Source of the DNA: Anaeramoeba flamelloides
Lineage: Eukaryota; Metamonada; Anaeramoebidae
Assembly (NCBI GenBank): GCA_027625915.1
Contig: JANTQA010000021.1
Coordinates: 2,356,001 to 2,420,000, forward strand
Direction: 5' to 3'
Length of the DNA: 64,000 nt
Both the position numbers and the translations under genes were made by a program. The notes beneath the pieces are model-generated. The model searched no databases, had not been told where the DNA came from, and saw nothing but the letters and a program-made list of their open reading frames with translations. Below are positions 46,340-59,740 of the stretch, piece by piece; within the stretch, counting starts at the first letter, position 1; each line of letters begins with the position of its first letter.

Positions 46340-46920
46340 AGTGGTATAGAGTGCCTAGGTTTTTTTTTATTTCTTAAATTTAAAGAAAATCTGACGACGC
46401 TTTTCTTGATTTTTTCTGTTGTATCTGTTAATTGTTCTAGGTTTTTTTGATGTTTTCTATTTTATTTTGAAAATCTATTGATTGTTTTTAGGTTTTTTTA
46501 GATGTTTTGTATTTATTTGGAAAATCAATAGATTTTCGTTAGGTTTTGTTTTACTTTTGAAAATAAACCGAAAATTTTAATAAATTTTTGGTTTATTTCA
46601 AAAAGTAAAAAAAACCTAGAACACTTCACAAATAAAATTGAAAACCTCAAAAAACCTAGAACACTTCACTTATAAATAGAAACCTCAAGAAACCCTAACG
46701 AAAATCTTTCGATTTCCCAAATAAACAGAAAACTTAAGAAAGGATAACGGCGCTTTTCGAAAATGCAAAAGAATTTAATAAAATCAAAGGTTTTACTCTA
46801 TTCCTTAAAATTTTTGAAGCCCTAACAAAAAATGTCTTGTTTTTTTTTTAATTCAATGCTATAAACTGAAAATTTCTCAAATTTTCTTTTTATTTCATAA
46901 ATTAAATAAAAGCAAACGAA
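46340..46920. repeat. Large nested palindrome array
   Basis: Starts GGTATAGAGTGCCTAGG. It shows a nested core palindrome (46541-46615), paired TTTTTTTGATGTTTTCTATT and GAAAACCTCAAAAAACC arms with GAACACTTCAC spacers, then a GGATAACGGCGC linker and two further modules. Divides two parts of a LINE remnant. Confidence 0.73.
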
Positions 46921-46924
46921 ACTT

Positions 46925-47930
46925 CCAATATGTGAATTCTACAACTCATTGTATATGTATATATGTATATTTATTTTTTAGTACGATAATTTCTTTTGAA
47001 TTCCAATTGATTTTATTATTTATTATTTAGTTAAATTTTATTTGTTTCTCTAAATTAGGGAGATATAAATTTTCTAATTTATTTTTGAATTTAAATTTCT
47101 TTTTATTAACTAAAATTATAATGGTTTCGATTATAAATTCTTTTTTGTAAATAAGAACCCGTGTTTTTCTGTTCATTTTGTATATACCGTAAATTAAATG
47201 AATTAATCCAAGATTTTAAATAAAATAAAGTATATATTTCATAATTATATATTTATAACTGGTATGTTAATACATTATTATGAAATATTTAAACAATCCT
47301 AATTTAAAACAATTATTCCGTGAATTGTTATTGAATAATTGTTTGCAGTGGTTATATGTTTCGATTTTTTTTTTAAATTATAAACTATAGGTGAAATTTA
47401 ATCTAAATAAATAAACAAATATCAAATTTTTTTTTAAAATCCTTTGAATACAACTGTTTTTCACATTATTGGGTTTTAACAAATTCAATAATAATTTCAT
47501 ATGTTAAATATAATTTTACTTTTCTTGATTTTTATACCCTTTATGAAATAAAATTAAATAATCTGCAAACCTTTGGCAATGATTTGTGAATGGTGTAATT
47601 GTTAATAAAATAAAATTCGAAATAAGAGTAAATTAATTTGGTGATAATGGGTTTCCTTGTAATATTCAAAGTCGTTCCCCGTAATAATATTTTAATGAAA
47701 AAGTTTTAATAATTCCATTTAAGATAAATTTATTATTCTCTTTCTAATTATTTTAAAATTAATTGAATTAAATAATTTATTCCATATCAATCTTTATAAT
47801 ATATTTTTTATCATTTTAATTTTCATTTTTTGAATTTATCGTATTAGAGGTATTTAAGAAGTTTGATACTGTAATATGGGTATTATATTTTTTTCTAAAT
47901 ACAAATTGGGATGTATGAATAAATTCCCAG
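46925..47930 (-). mobile_element. Highly decayed LINE reverse transcriptase region
   Basis: The order of short blocks (around 47140-47180, 47560-47760) parallels 11390-12090 of the better copy, including an AATAATCTGCAAACCTTTGG block equivalent to the motif C region. No usable frame remains. Probably the continuation of the copy at 45905, split by the array at 46340-46920. Confidence 0.45.
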
Positions 47931-50000
47931 CAAGATAGATTTTTTTTATATTTTATTCTTTTCATACAAGTAAGAATATCTGTTTAGTTATTTTTTAAAT
48001 TTTCTTATTTTTAGTATTGAAATAGAACATTTCCATTTTAAATATTTTTTGCTTTTTTTTTTTTTTAATTTGAAAAATGAAAAGAATTTTGCCTTATTTT
48101 CTTTTCATTTCTAAAATTAAAAAAAAACCTGCTTTTAGCTTTTCCAGAATGAAAAATAATTGGGTAAAATTTTTATTTAGTTCTATTCTTTTGAATTCAA
48201 AGGGTGTCCTTTGGTTTTCTAGGGTATTCTGTTTATTTTTGAAAATCTCAAAAAAAATCAAAAAAAAAAAAAAAAAAAGGGTATTTGAGAGTACCTCCGG
48301 TACTAATGTGTACAACTGTTTATTTATATTATTATTATATCAAATAATTTTAAAACATTCTTGATCTTTCTAGAGCTATTGGTTAATAAAGATTTTCAAA
48401 ATCAATAAAGATTTCTCTCTCCTAATTTTAAGTTTTCTACTTCCGGTTTAAAGTTTCATTATCTTTTTAGAAAACTTTAAAATTTTTTGATATATAACTT
48501 TAAAGCCCAGAATTTGTAATTTCTTTTGGGTTTAAATATTTTTTTATAAATTAAAATATTAACTTGGTCGATGTTTGCTTTAATTTTATCAATTATTCTA
48601 GGGGGGGGATGTGTATTAATTTTTAACAATTTTCTAATTGTTTTTATTTATCAAAACAGATACCATGTCGAAATCTTTTTGAGTTGAATCAAAAATTACC
48701 TATCCATAAAATAACTGGCTAATGTATATTAATTTAAAAATTTGTAATTTTATCCCATTAGCGAGTTTTTGTTGGCTAAAAATTTTTTTAATTTTTTTAA
48801 TTTTTTTTTACTTTTTTGAGGTTATTTTATAAATTTTTCTTTTTTCGAACCAAATTTTACATAATTAATAGCATGATAATTTGTTTGATTTTAAGGTTTT
48901 ATCAGTATTTCGATTCATTCAAAATTCTTTGATAATGTTTATAATTATTATCAACTTTTTTTCAATTTCTTGAATAGGTCTTTAGATTATTAAAATTGAG
49001 TCATTTGTAAATTTTTTCTTTTTATAAACTATTTCTAAAAAAGTGTGGCAAATTTATTTTAAAATATATTTATTCAACTAAATCTTCAAAAAAGTATTTA
49101 AAGATACAAAATTATTTACTACTAAGGAATTGTTTCATGATAATTATACAATTTATTTCGTGGTATTGTATTACATTAAAAAAATAGTAAATTATATCAG
49201 ATCACGATTTTATCTGATATTTTTTAGGTGTTAAAATTGGTGTTTTATTATTTTATTTTTGATTGGAAAAATCGTTTCCATAACTTTTTTAATCTCAACA
49301 AATTTTCAAACAGAATCTAAAACAAATGAGTGTATTTGATTGTTTAAAAAATCATTTATAACCATTTCCATATTTTCATTTTTTATTGAAATTTATCGTA
49401 CATCGTTTTCTCCTAAAAAAGTACTTTTTTTTTTTTTCGTTTTTTCGAAATGTTTCAACAAACATATATTGAAACAAATACCTAAGTTATTGGTTCAATT
49501 TTTCTTAAAGTTAAACTTAATTTGATATTGTAAATTAACGAATACCTCCACTAAAAAATATGATTTTTGATGAAATGGGAAAAAAAAATACTCTACTTTT
49601 TTAGAAATACCTTATATATTTTTAAGTATCTCAAATTCAAGGCCATAAGTCGTTTTTCTATTTTTTTTTATACATAAAATGGTAATATTATTCTTAAATC
49701 CAAGAGTATTTGGTCCCTTGATAACTTGGTTCGAGGAATATTTCAAGTATGTTATTAATAGATAATCATCAATAATTTAAGGAAATTGGTTCATACCCAA
49801 CTTTGAGAAGAAATAAAATATTTATGCCATTAATAAATTTATTTTTTCTTGGGTTGGATTATTTATCCAAAGACATAAAGTCTGTTGAATGCGTTTAAAA
49901 AAAAGAGTAAAATAGTCTCTTCTGTATTTTTATTTTATTTTTTTTTTTTTTTTTTTTTGAGAATTTTATTGTATCAAAATCCTTAATTGGTTAATTTTTT
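47931..50000 (-). mobile_element. Decayed LINE copy including reverse transcriptase remnant
   Basis: The left part (47935-48042) and the part right of the array (48312-49030) match the 3' coding region of other copies. Near 49000-48960 the minus strand gives FTNDSILII, a decayed motif C. Upstream pieces at about 49660-49700 resemble an RT finger block. The right limit is uncertain. Confidence 0.5.
48043..48311. repeat. Palindrome array at the recurrent LINE site
   Basis: Lies between TTTTAAATATTTTTTGC and CAACTGTTTATTTATATT, the same LINE site as the units at 9781 and 11070 but longer, with three decayed modules. Decamer-like TACCTCCGGTACTAATG closes it. Confidence 0.68.
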
Positions 50001-50635
50001 GATTTATTATTAAATTATTAATATTTTCAGATGAACATATTTAAATTTATTAGATCAATTTTTATATAATAATGTTCATTTCTTGGTTTAATAATTGTTT
50101 TATTCTTTTTTTTAAAAAATCGTTTGCAATAATTAAAACCATTATTTCCAAAATTTATTCTTTTTACAAATAATTTTTATTAAAAACCTTCTTGAAATAT
50201 TTATTATATTCAATGATTTTAAATTATACTAGGGAAAAAAATACCCAACAAGAAAATAATACCGGAAAATCTTTTTAATTGTGAGTATTAGGAAAAATTT
50301 TTTATAATTTCTTTTGTTAACAATCAGATCCTTTTTATAAATGACTAAATTTTTTAGGAGCCTAGTAATAAACCCACCTAAAGTTCGTTTGAGTGGGATA
50401 CATATAAAATACCCAAGTATTAGTTTGATAGCCTGAGTAGATCTACTGATTTTATAAAAACAATTGAGTTTTATTGAGGTTTGCGGTGTATTTGGAAAAT
50501 GATAATTTTTATTCTTGTTTTTTGATTGACTGAATGGTGTTTTGAACAAGTATAGTTTAATTAATCATCATTCTAATAAGTGAGTTAGTTATTATTTTAA
50601 AATGTTTCTTTCTTAGAAAAAGGATTTGATTCTAA

Positions 50636-51035
50636 CTGTTGTGGAAAAAAAGTTCAACACAGTTTTTAATTGTTAAGGATACTGAAAATTTAAAGTAAGA
50701 TCAATGAAAAAAAGAATAAATTATTAAATAAAGACAAAATGAAGTATTCGCCACAATAACAGTTTTTTAAATACTATCTTTTAGTATGGGTTTTTCTTTG
50801 ATTGATCAATTATTAAAAATTTGTTCAAAAAAATGATTATTTTTTTGAGATCTTCAAAACCACATCAATAATTTTGATAAATCAAGTAGATTTAAATATA
50901 TTTGCTGGGTTGATTGAAAATAATATAATGGATTATTATTTGAAGTTAATTGGTTTCTTCTTTTTATTGATTTTACTTTTCATTTTCAGTAATGTTCCCA
51001 ATTAAAAACCTTGTTGAACTTTTTTTCCACAACAG
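50636..51035. mobile_element. MITE with TAA duplication (PIF/Harbinger-like ends)
   Basis: 400 bp; left CTGTTGTGGAAAAAAAGTTC, right GAACTTTTTTTCCACAACAG, arms similar over about 70 bp. TAA on both sides (50633-50635, 51036-51038). A 3-bp TAA duplication fits PIF/Harbinger, but a TA duplication cannot be excluded. About 840 bp upstream of the CH-domain gene. Confidence 0.62.
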
Positions 51036-51876
51036 TAAATAAAAGAAATTACTGCATCAGCAATTTACCAAATATACACAATCAAAAATCTTTTCCAGAA
51101 TTAATTTGATACCCATCTTTTTTTCACTACTTTAAATTAAGGTGAACAATTGATTTGTTTTATTAATTTATACCGTTTTTTATGATTTTCTTGTTTTTTT
51201 TTATTAAAAATTTCAAATTTTTAAACCTCAAGAGAATCTCATCAACAAAACACAATTGAAACACTTTTTTCAGCTTAAAAATCCATCAAAAGGGCTCTAA
51301 TTTAGATAGTCCTTAAAGTGGCATTATCAATTATTTCTGGATTTGTAACAAAAATCATTTTAAAATTGTTTCTATGATAAATATCAATGAGGTTATGTTT
51401 TTTTAAAGATCTAGAGGAAGAATCAATAATTTTTTTTTGCAGTAAAAGACTTTTTCTTATGAATAATTTTGTGTTTTCATATTTTCTTTAGTCGGCAAAA
51501 CAATCTATTTACAAAATCGAAATAAATCTTGAGTTTTTTCCTATTAAAAAATATTTTTGTTTTGGTTATTAACCATAAAAAAAATGAGAAATTGGTTTTT
51601 CATTTCGTTGAGTAACAAACACAAAAGATATTCAACAAAAATAAAAAAGATTTTTTTTAAATTTTTTTGAAAATTTGAAACAATTGATTTTCCTCTCAAA
51701 AAATTGCAAGATATTTTTTGAAGTGTTTTAATGTGTTTTCATATTTTCCAAGAGAAAATTCCAACCCAATCAATTCATGATGTTCAAATTCCAAAAAAAT
51801 TTGTTATTTTTTAATTTTTTTCCTTTTTTTACAAAAAGAAAGAAAAAAACAATCCAAATCAAACCACAAGATAACC

Positions 51877-54800
51877 ATGTCTGAAATTGTTCAAAATTGG
51901 TTACTTAGTGTTCTTGATGAAAACTCAATACCACAAAATTCTACTGATTTATCTTTTCTCTTGTGCCACACAATAAATGTACTCTTTCCTTTGATGATCC
52001 CTAAAATTGAAGTGTTTGTTCTTTTTCTTTTTTGATTTTAAATACGTTAATTCCAGTATTTTATTCACAGCATTTTATGCTTTCCCAAAAAAATTTATTT
52101 GTTAAAAATTCTTCCTCCAAAAAAAAAAAAATTTTCTCAAAGAAATAAGCCGGATAATAATTTGAAACAATTTTTAATTGCTTGTAATAAACTTGGAATT
52201 AAACAAGAATTATTCTTTCAATCGAACAATGAAATATCTTTTTCTCGAATCAAAAAGATCTCTACAATTATTGAAAAATTAATAAAAATCTTCTTAACTG
52301 ATCTTGAGGAATTTCGATTAATTATCGAATTGAATCCTTACCAAAGGTTAACGAACACACAGAACTATTCAACCCCACTAAATTGGAACACAAACGAAAA
52401 CCAACTGAACGAATTACAAAATGTATCCAAAAACAAGAACAAAGAACCCGATTTCCCCTTCGAAGACAAACATTTAAAATTTTGGAAAGATCTCCAAAAC
52501 CAATTGGGCAATAATTCTCATAATAATAAAGAACCCAACAACAATACACTTACCAACCAGTACGATAGAAATAACAATAACAATAATTTACAAAACCGGA
52601 ACAAAAACGAAAACACAATAACGAATCGAAAAGAACAAGAACAAGAACAAGAACAAAACAAAGGATTGAAAAATAATTTTATACAGCCAACAAAAAAAGA
52701 AACAACTTTCAGATCAAATTCTTTAATCAAGGAACAGGAAAAAAAAGTTATCTGTTATTATTCGACAGGCAACTCCAAATTTAATTTATTATTTCTTGAT
52801 CCAGAGGGCAATTCTCATCAATCGACAATTCTCTTAAATTTCAGTTGCATTCAAATGAAAGTAGTGAACCAATTTGAAAAACTGTTTTTATATGAAAATA
52901 GCAATATTTCCTTTTTGGAGCATAACAAACTAATTGTTAAATTAGAATTAAATATGGAAAACCTTAATGTTGGCATTAATAACAGCGAAGGATTCAAGGA
53001 TCAAAATCAAGAGGAACAAAACAAGAGATCACGAGAAACAACAAAGAACAATGAACAAAACAAACAACCATACACACACAAAAGAAAGCCACCACCAATC
53101 CCATCAAAGACTAATATTCGAAAGCAAAACAATAATTCTGTTTCAAATAATGAGAAGAAGAAGCAAAATAAAATTTATTTATTTTATTTTCCAGATCAAT
53201 TGACAGTCTCCTTGTTTATGAAAACTTTTAAAATGTTCAAATATTTTTCAGCACCCAATTTAATACACAACATCCAATTTGGAACCATTTTAAGTTCTTC
53301 AAATGAACAGGAAGCTTTAATTCAACGATACTTGGTTCAACATGAAGCAAAATTCCATTGTTTATTATTAATAAATAAAGGATTGCAAAAACTAATACCA
53401 GATTTAAATCAAAATGATCAAACTTTACAGTGTCAATTAAAAATAACTAATTTTGGAATAAAAATCAAACCAATGTTAAATAATGATAATAAGAATGAAA
53501 ATTATATGGAAGAAGAAAAAAAAAATGAATCATTAATTTTTTATTGGGGAAATGAAATCATTAATATTTTTAAAAAACAAAAAAGCATTATCTTAAAATT
53601 CGAAAGGCCTTTAAAGGTAATTCAAATAGAAGTGGAATTAGAAGATCACAATCAATCGAATTTGATTTATAAATGCATCCATCGATTCAATGAAATATAT
53701 TGGGAAAAGGCAAATCGCGATAACCCAATTTATGAATATATAACAAGTTGGTATAATTTAGAACAAGTGCCCACTAGCATTTTTTGGGACAAAAGATTAA
53801 TTTTCAAGAAAGTTGGGATTTCAAATTTTGCCTTTACAGGCGATCCAATTATTATTCAACAACAACCATTAAACCATTTTCATATATTCCATCCTTTGAT
53901 AAATAAAAAAAGCTCTAAAAAGAATTTCTTAATCCAAAATCAATTCAAAAAAAAAATTTATAATTATATATCTGAAAAAAAAAAAATGAGATTTAATTTA
54001 AAAATCTTAATTAGTGATAATAAAAACAACCAATCGATTCTATTCAAGCCAGCAAAAATTATATTAAATAAAGAATATTTTGAAATTTTTTTAAATAACC
54101 AATTAATTTTTAAATCCAAATACCAAAACAGACAATGGATGATTTCCCACCCATTAGTTTCTAACATTTTTATGTTAAGTATTGATGAAACACAGGGTAT
54201 TATTTTCCAATCTACCAATGGATTTTATTGCGATTTAATTTGTAATATTTTTTCAAATTTAACCAAATTTTATTTACATTCAATTCAAAATAACACCAAT
54301 TCTAACAGTGGCGTCAACGAAGGCCACGTGAACAATAAAACCGAAAAAGATACAGATCAAGAAGAAAAAGAATTATTGAATAAAATTAAAATCCAATTTA
54401 CTAGTTTAAATAATAAATTTAAAAAGGATAAAGAAAATCAATTAGAAATTAACAATAGCACAAACGATGATAATAATAAAAATGAAACAAAAAGAGGACA
54501 AGAAACTGAAAATGTTAATAAAAATCATAATTTATTTACAATTTTAAATTTTGTTTCGCAACAATATAATTTTATAACGAAAAGTAAATTTCAATATCAT
54601 GAGAATAAAAAAAAAGAAACCGAATTCGAAAAAGATCCAACAAAATATCTTATCATTATTTTTTCTTCATTTGGCGATCGAATTTCTTTTGGAAAAATCA
54701 AATTATTTTCAAAATATTTTTTTTTAAAATACAAAAAAATTAAAATAAAAAGAAATTATAATTTGTTTTCAAAATTATTTTTTCAAAATTCCAAAAGCTT

Positions 54801-54984
54801 GATAGCTAAATTTAATATTGATGAAAAAAATTCAATATTTATCGGATTTAAAAATAAAAATGAAAAAAAAACATTTTTATTTGACTTTAAAAAGAAAAGA
54901 AAATCTTATTTGCCTGAAGAATTGAAATTAACTTTTGAACAGGAATGTAAATTAATAATTTTTCAAAAAAATAAAGAAAATGAA

Positions 54985-55016
<32 letters not shown>

Positions 55017-57777
55017 AAATAATAATAATAATAAAAATAATAATACTAATACTAATAATAATAATAAAAATAAATATTCCAAAATTATTATAAATTCCAA
55101 AATTAAATTATATACTGATCATTTTATAATAATAACAAACAAGAATGAATATTTCTCCACTGAATATTCAAATAATCATTTACTTTACAAGGAAGAAGAT
55201 ATAAATAAGAAACAATTATATATCCAAATTTTCCATGACAATTGTTTATTGATTGAATTTGATACAATAAATATTTTGAACAATTTTTTAAAACATTTTC
55301 AAATAAATCAAAATAATTTTATGAATTTGAAATCAAATTTAATAAATATTGTCCAAAATAAAGAAAATAAGAACGATATGAAAAAAAATAATGATAACAA
55401 TGATGAATTAACTAATAATCAAAAAAAAATTTTCCAAGTGAAATTTTATGATATTGAAAACCCTAATAAATTAATCTCTGCAAACGGACAAATAATAATT
55501 TTAATTGACGGAATTAAATTGCTATTAAACAACGAAAATGATCAACAAATAAAAAAATATAGAACCCCATTCGAAATATCAATCAGACCAAGCCGACAAA
55601 ATCCCGATAAGATTGAATTTATTCCAGGCAGCAATCAAAAATATTTAATTTCATTTAACGATCGAACGATTTTTCAAAAGTTTTTATCAATAGCCGAGAA
55701 TTCTTTAAAATTTTGGGTTTCACATTTTTATTCAAATTCTTATAATTCAAGATATGAATTAGCATTAGAGGAATCTATTGAAAACATTTATTACGATTTG
55801 ATTAATTGGGTTGACAATAACACAACTTTCAAATGCTTTGCAAAATCAGATTCTTTTGAAAAACAAAATTTCATACCTGCAATAATTTCCTTAATGAATC
55901 GCGATCTGCTTATAGTGGTATCAGACGGCACTATTTTAAGAACTTCAATAAAAAAAATTAAAATTTTTATTAATGAAAAAATTGAAAAGGTGATCCAATT
56001 TAATTTTCTAAATGTGAACGAAATACTATATTTGTATTTTCATAATGAAGAACACCAAAATATGTTCTTTCTTCAATATTATCAAATTTTCCACCAAAGC
56101 CAAATCAATAAATCTAGACGATCCAATTCTCATTCTGAAATAACAATTAACTTTGATCAAAATAATAAAAAGCAACGAAAAAAAAAAGTAGAAGAAATAA
56201 AAAATAAAAATAACAATGACAGTAGTAAAAAAGACGACATTATTGGCTGTGATAATAGTAATAACGGCAAAAATATTATTAACAACAACAACAGCAGCAG
56301 CAGCAGCAATAATAATAACAATAACACTGATAATGAAAAGAGTATCAAGATTATAAATGATGATGTAAATGTGATTAACAAGGAGAGAGATAATAATAAT
56401 AATAAAAACAAAGGAAAGAAAATCAATTTATCCACACCGATTAAATTGTCTGCTTTACCTAAAGAAGAATACCAAATTAATTTATATAATAAAAATGGTA
56501 AATTTTACACCCAGGGGCTATTTAGATTTAATAATAAGGAAAAAAATTTCAAAATAATTAATAATAAAAATAATAAATTTCTAATCATTAATTCAATCTT
56601 TCAATTTTTCATTAATAAAAAAATTGGGAATGTAATAAAAATTATTTATAACAATCTCACAATTCTTTGTACTGTAATTAATTCAGATGAATATTCGGAT
56701 TTTGTTTCAATTCTAAAAATTTTCAAAACAAAATTTAAAATTAAATTAAAATCAAAGCAATTACCAAAATTACCAAAACCTAAATTAAAACCAAAGCCAA
56801 AACTAAAACCAAAACCACATACTCCACTTTCTGAAAATATACTATTCAATAAAAAAACACTTAATAATATTCAACGTAATAATAACAACTCACAGCCAAG
56901 CAACATGAATCAACTTAACAAACAACCCCAACCATCAATTGTAAATTTTAAAGATGAAAAACTTCATGATACCAATGATAATGATAATGAGAGTAATGAT
57001 ATCAATAATGACAACGACGACGACGATGATGATGATGATGTTAATAATGACAATGATAACAAAAATGATCATGATAATGATAATGAAAGCAATAAAAATA
57101 ATATTAATAATAAAAATCAAAATAAAAAAAAAACAAAAAAATTCATATACTCATTCAAAATTGACTATTTAAATAAAAACCATCTTAAAATTGATCAGGG
57201 TAAAATAACTTTAAATAAATCTAAAAATAAACTCATAATTAAAATGGAAAAGAAAAAATTAATTAAAAAAATATTTTTTTCTTCTGTGGTCTATCTAAAT
57301 TCCCAAAATAAAAAAATAATAAAAATGATTTTACAAACAAACAAAAAAAAATATTTTTTACTATTTAATACTGAAAAAGATTCAAAATTATTTAAAAAAA
57401 AATTTAATATAACCAGAAATTTGCATGCAAATAAGGTTCCTATTTTTTTAATCAAGAGCATTGATAAAAAAATTATATCATATTTTATCAAAATTGAAAG
57501 AGATGGCTTTAATTTAATATTTGTTAATTTAGATAGCGATAATGGTAATGGTAATGATAAAAGTAATACTAATGAAAAGACTCAAAATGATGAGAAAATA
57601 GATTTTTTTTTGCCATACGATGAAATAGACATTTTAATTTCAGATTTAAAACCTAGAATTCTTAAAATTATAAAAAATAATCAAGTTTTTTGGTTAAGAG
57701 TAAATTCTCAATTAGTACGAGATGATCTTATGAAAATTTGGAAAAATAAATTAAAAAAAATTCAAAAAAAAAATTAG
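51877..57777 (+). CDS. Calponin-homology domain protein with PH-like segments, 1951 residues
   Basis: Exon 1 (51877-52011) opens MSEIVQNWLLSVLDENSI and ends at a GTGTTT donor. A 45-nt intron ends in TTCCAG, and exon 2 starts at 52057 in phase 0. Residues 1-120 resemble a single CH domain: the DLSFLLCHTINVLFPLMIPK block, then NNLKQFLIACNKLGIKQELF, the hallmark third helix. Such domains bind actin or regulate small-GTPase signalling. A Gln/Asn-rich linker follows, then at least five roughly 100-residue beta-rich segments, each with alternating hydrophobics and a closing aromatic helix (around 53160-53700, 54640-54930, 55430-55730, 56460-56740, 57130-57420, with another at the C-terminus). These look like degenerate PH/GRAM-type folds; that is inference. 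Low-complexity Asn, Asp and Ser tracts and a KPKPKLKPKP stretch separate them. The TTG at 52099 is internal, not the start. Confidence 0.85.
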
Positions 57778-57869
57778 TTTATACAATTTAATCAATTGTA
57801 AATTGAAGAATGTTATTATACAACCATTTTATAAATTCTATTTTTAATAATTTATAATTATATAATAAT

Positions 57870-57873
<4 letters not shown>

Positions 57874-57925
<52 letters not shown>
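57874..57925. repeat. (TA)n tract
   Basis: About 26 TA units roughly 100 bp past the stop of the CH-domain gene; the 3' UTR probably ends near here. Confidence 0.93.
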
Positions 57926-57931
<6 letters not shown>

Positions 57932-58499
57932 ATAATAGAACAAAAGTTTATTCAAATAATAAACTTTTTAACACATTAATAATTAATTATTATTACTTTT
58001 TTTTTTTTTGAATCAAGATCTCGTAATGGAATTCATGTTTTTTCTTCTTTTTTTTATTTAATTTCTTGTTTAGTTATATTTTTGAACCCATTACACATTG
58101 TTTACTAGTTAAATAACGATTATACCATTTTTTTATTTAATACATAAATATTTTTAGATAATGTGATATTGTTAGATAATTATAATATAATATAATTATT
58201 ATTTTCATATAAAAATTAAATAAAAACAAAAAATTATTTTTAACAAACAATTTTTTTTTATTTTCTTCGACATATTAAAAATTTTTGATTACTTTTTAAA
58301 AATGGTTAGAAATAAGATTTGGGTTTGAAGTTAATTAAATAAGTTACTTTGAAATAAAATTCAGGAAAATATTACAAAGAAAGGAATTTGTTGTCATGTA
58401 CGAGTGAATTATTATTTTTTTAATTCATTTCTTTTTTGTAAATCAAACAAAAGCATGGATATATTCAACATTCTTTTTAGTGATTTTGATTTCAATTTG

Positions 58500-59040
58500 G
58501 GATTATAAAAATAAAATTTAAAATTTTCCACACAGCGAAAACATTTCAAATAATCACTCGAATCCAATTTCATTCAAATGGTAAATAATTTTGATTTTAT
58601 AAAAATATGAAAATCATTTTTCCATGTTTTAGTTTTTTATTTACATTTTCTTTTTTTGAATTATGGAACCTTTTTCATTCAATTAAAAGTTTTTTGAATG
58701 ATGGGTATTAGGTTACAGTTGTATTTTTTCAAAATAGAAGAACTCTAAGGAAATTAGTTGGGGGTATCTAACACTTTGATTGATCAACAATTGTTTGTAA
58801 ATTTCAAAAAATTAATGAATATATTTTTTGTGTTTGATTATAGAAAAAAATTTTTTAGACACACTTGATTTATTTGTATTGACAAATATTTATTTTTTTG
58901 TTTTGTGGGTATTGCATTTTATAAAAAAGTGTTAACATTTAAATTAGTAGTAGGTTTTAATTTTGTATTTCATCTAGGATTGAGTAAATAGGATTTTTTT
59001 TTAATTGAATTTTTTTGTGTTAAAATTTTGAATTATAATT
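58500..59040. repeat. Dispersed repeat C, copy 2
   Basis: Same blocks as copy 1 (TTTTCCACACAG, ATATGAAAATCATTTTTCCA, AATAGAAGAACTC), same orientation. Downstream of the CH-domain gene. Confidence 0.55.
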
Positions 59041-59482
59041 TACGTATACATATCCAAATACAAATACACATACAAAAACAAACCCATACATTGATGATAG
59101 ATAGGTAGATATGAATTATGAATATTATTAGAGTATTATTTATTAACTGTTGTTGTTATTTTTTGTTTATATTTACGAGGAAAAGATTGACTTTACTTTA
59201 TTCTTTTTGACTTTTTTCTCTATTTTCTTTTTCTTTTTTTTTATTTTTTGCACGCTTTTGTTTTTTTTTTTTGCTTTTGCTTTTTAACCATTAAAAAAAA
59301 ATTTTTGGGTATGCCCTTCTCATGAATAATCACGAAATCAATTATTTGTCACATAAACCCCCTCTTAGGAAATTAAAGTAAAAGTAGTTTTAGATGTGAT
59401 ATTTACACTTTTTCAATAATAATAATAAATAAGTATTTTTTTTTGAATAATTGCAAATAAAGTAATAGATCATTGATATATA

Positions 59483-59703
59483 AACCAAATTTCAAAATTA
59501 GGGGCAAACTTTTTTTTTAATATTTTTTTCTTTTTTCGTTTGTCTTTCAAAAAATAAAGTGATTACACTATATTTTTATTTATTAATCTATTTTGGTTAT
59601 TATCTCTAAACACTTAAGTAAAATACATTATTATTCAAATTAAAAAAACAATTAAACAAATTTTTTTTATGATGAAAAATCTGCCCCTATTTTTGAAATT
59701 TAG

Positions 59704-59705
<2 letters not shown>
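59483..59705. repeat. MITE-like dispersed repeat B, copy 2
   Basis: Second copy of the element at 14945, same order of blocks and same inverted ends, followed directly by a (TA)n tract at 59708. Between the two convergent genes. Confidence 0.62.

Positions 59706-59735
<30 letters not shown>
59706..59735. repeat. (TA)n tract
   Basis: TA run immediately after MITE-like repeat B copy 2, between the convergent genes. Confidence 0.9.

Positions 59736-59740
<5 letters not shown>

Larger units (their letters stand above)
44909..51876. other. Divergent intergenic region between HDAC and CH-domain genes
   Basis: Shared upstream region of two divergently transcribed genes. 44909-45900 shows nothing definite. 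45905-50000 is LINE remnant plus two arrays. 50000-50635 contains a 106-codon minus frame that I cannot support as a gene. 50636-51035 is a MITE. 51036-51876 is A/T sequence next to the CH gene start. Confidence 0.6.

Noticed and set aside
50229-50549. 106-codon minus frame (KNCFYKIS-like region)
   Set aside because: No family resemblance, no splice context, next to a decayed LINE; could be LINE-derived but not shown.
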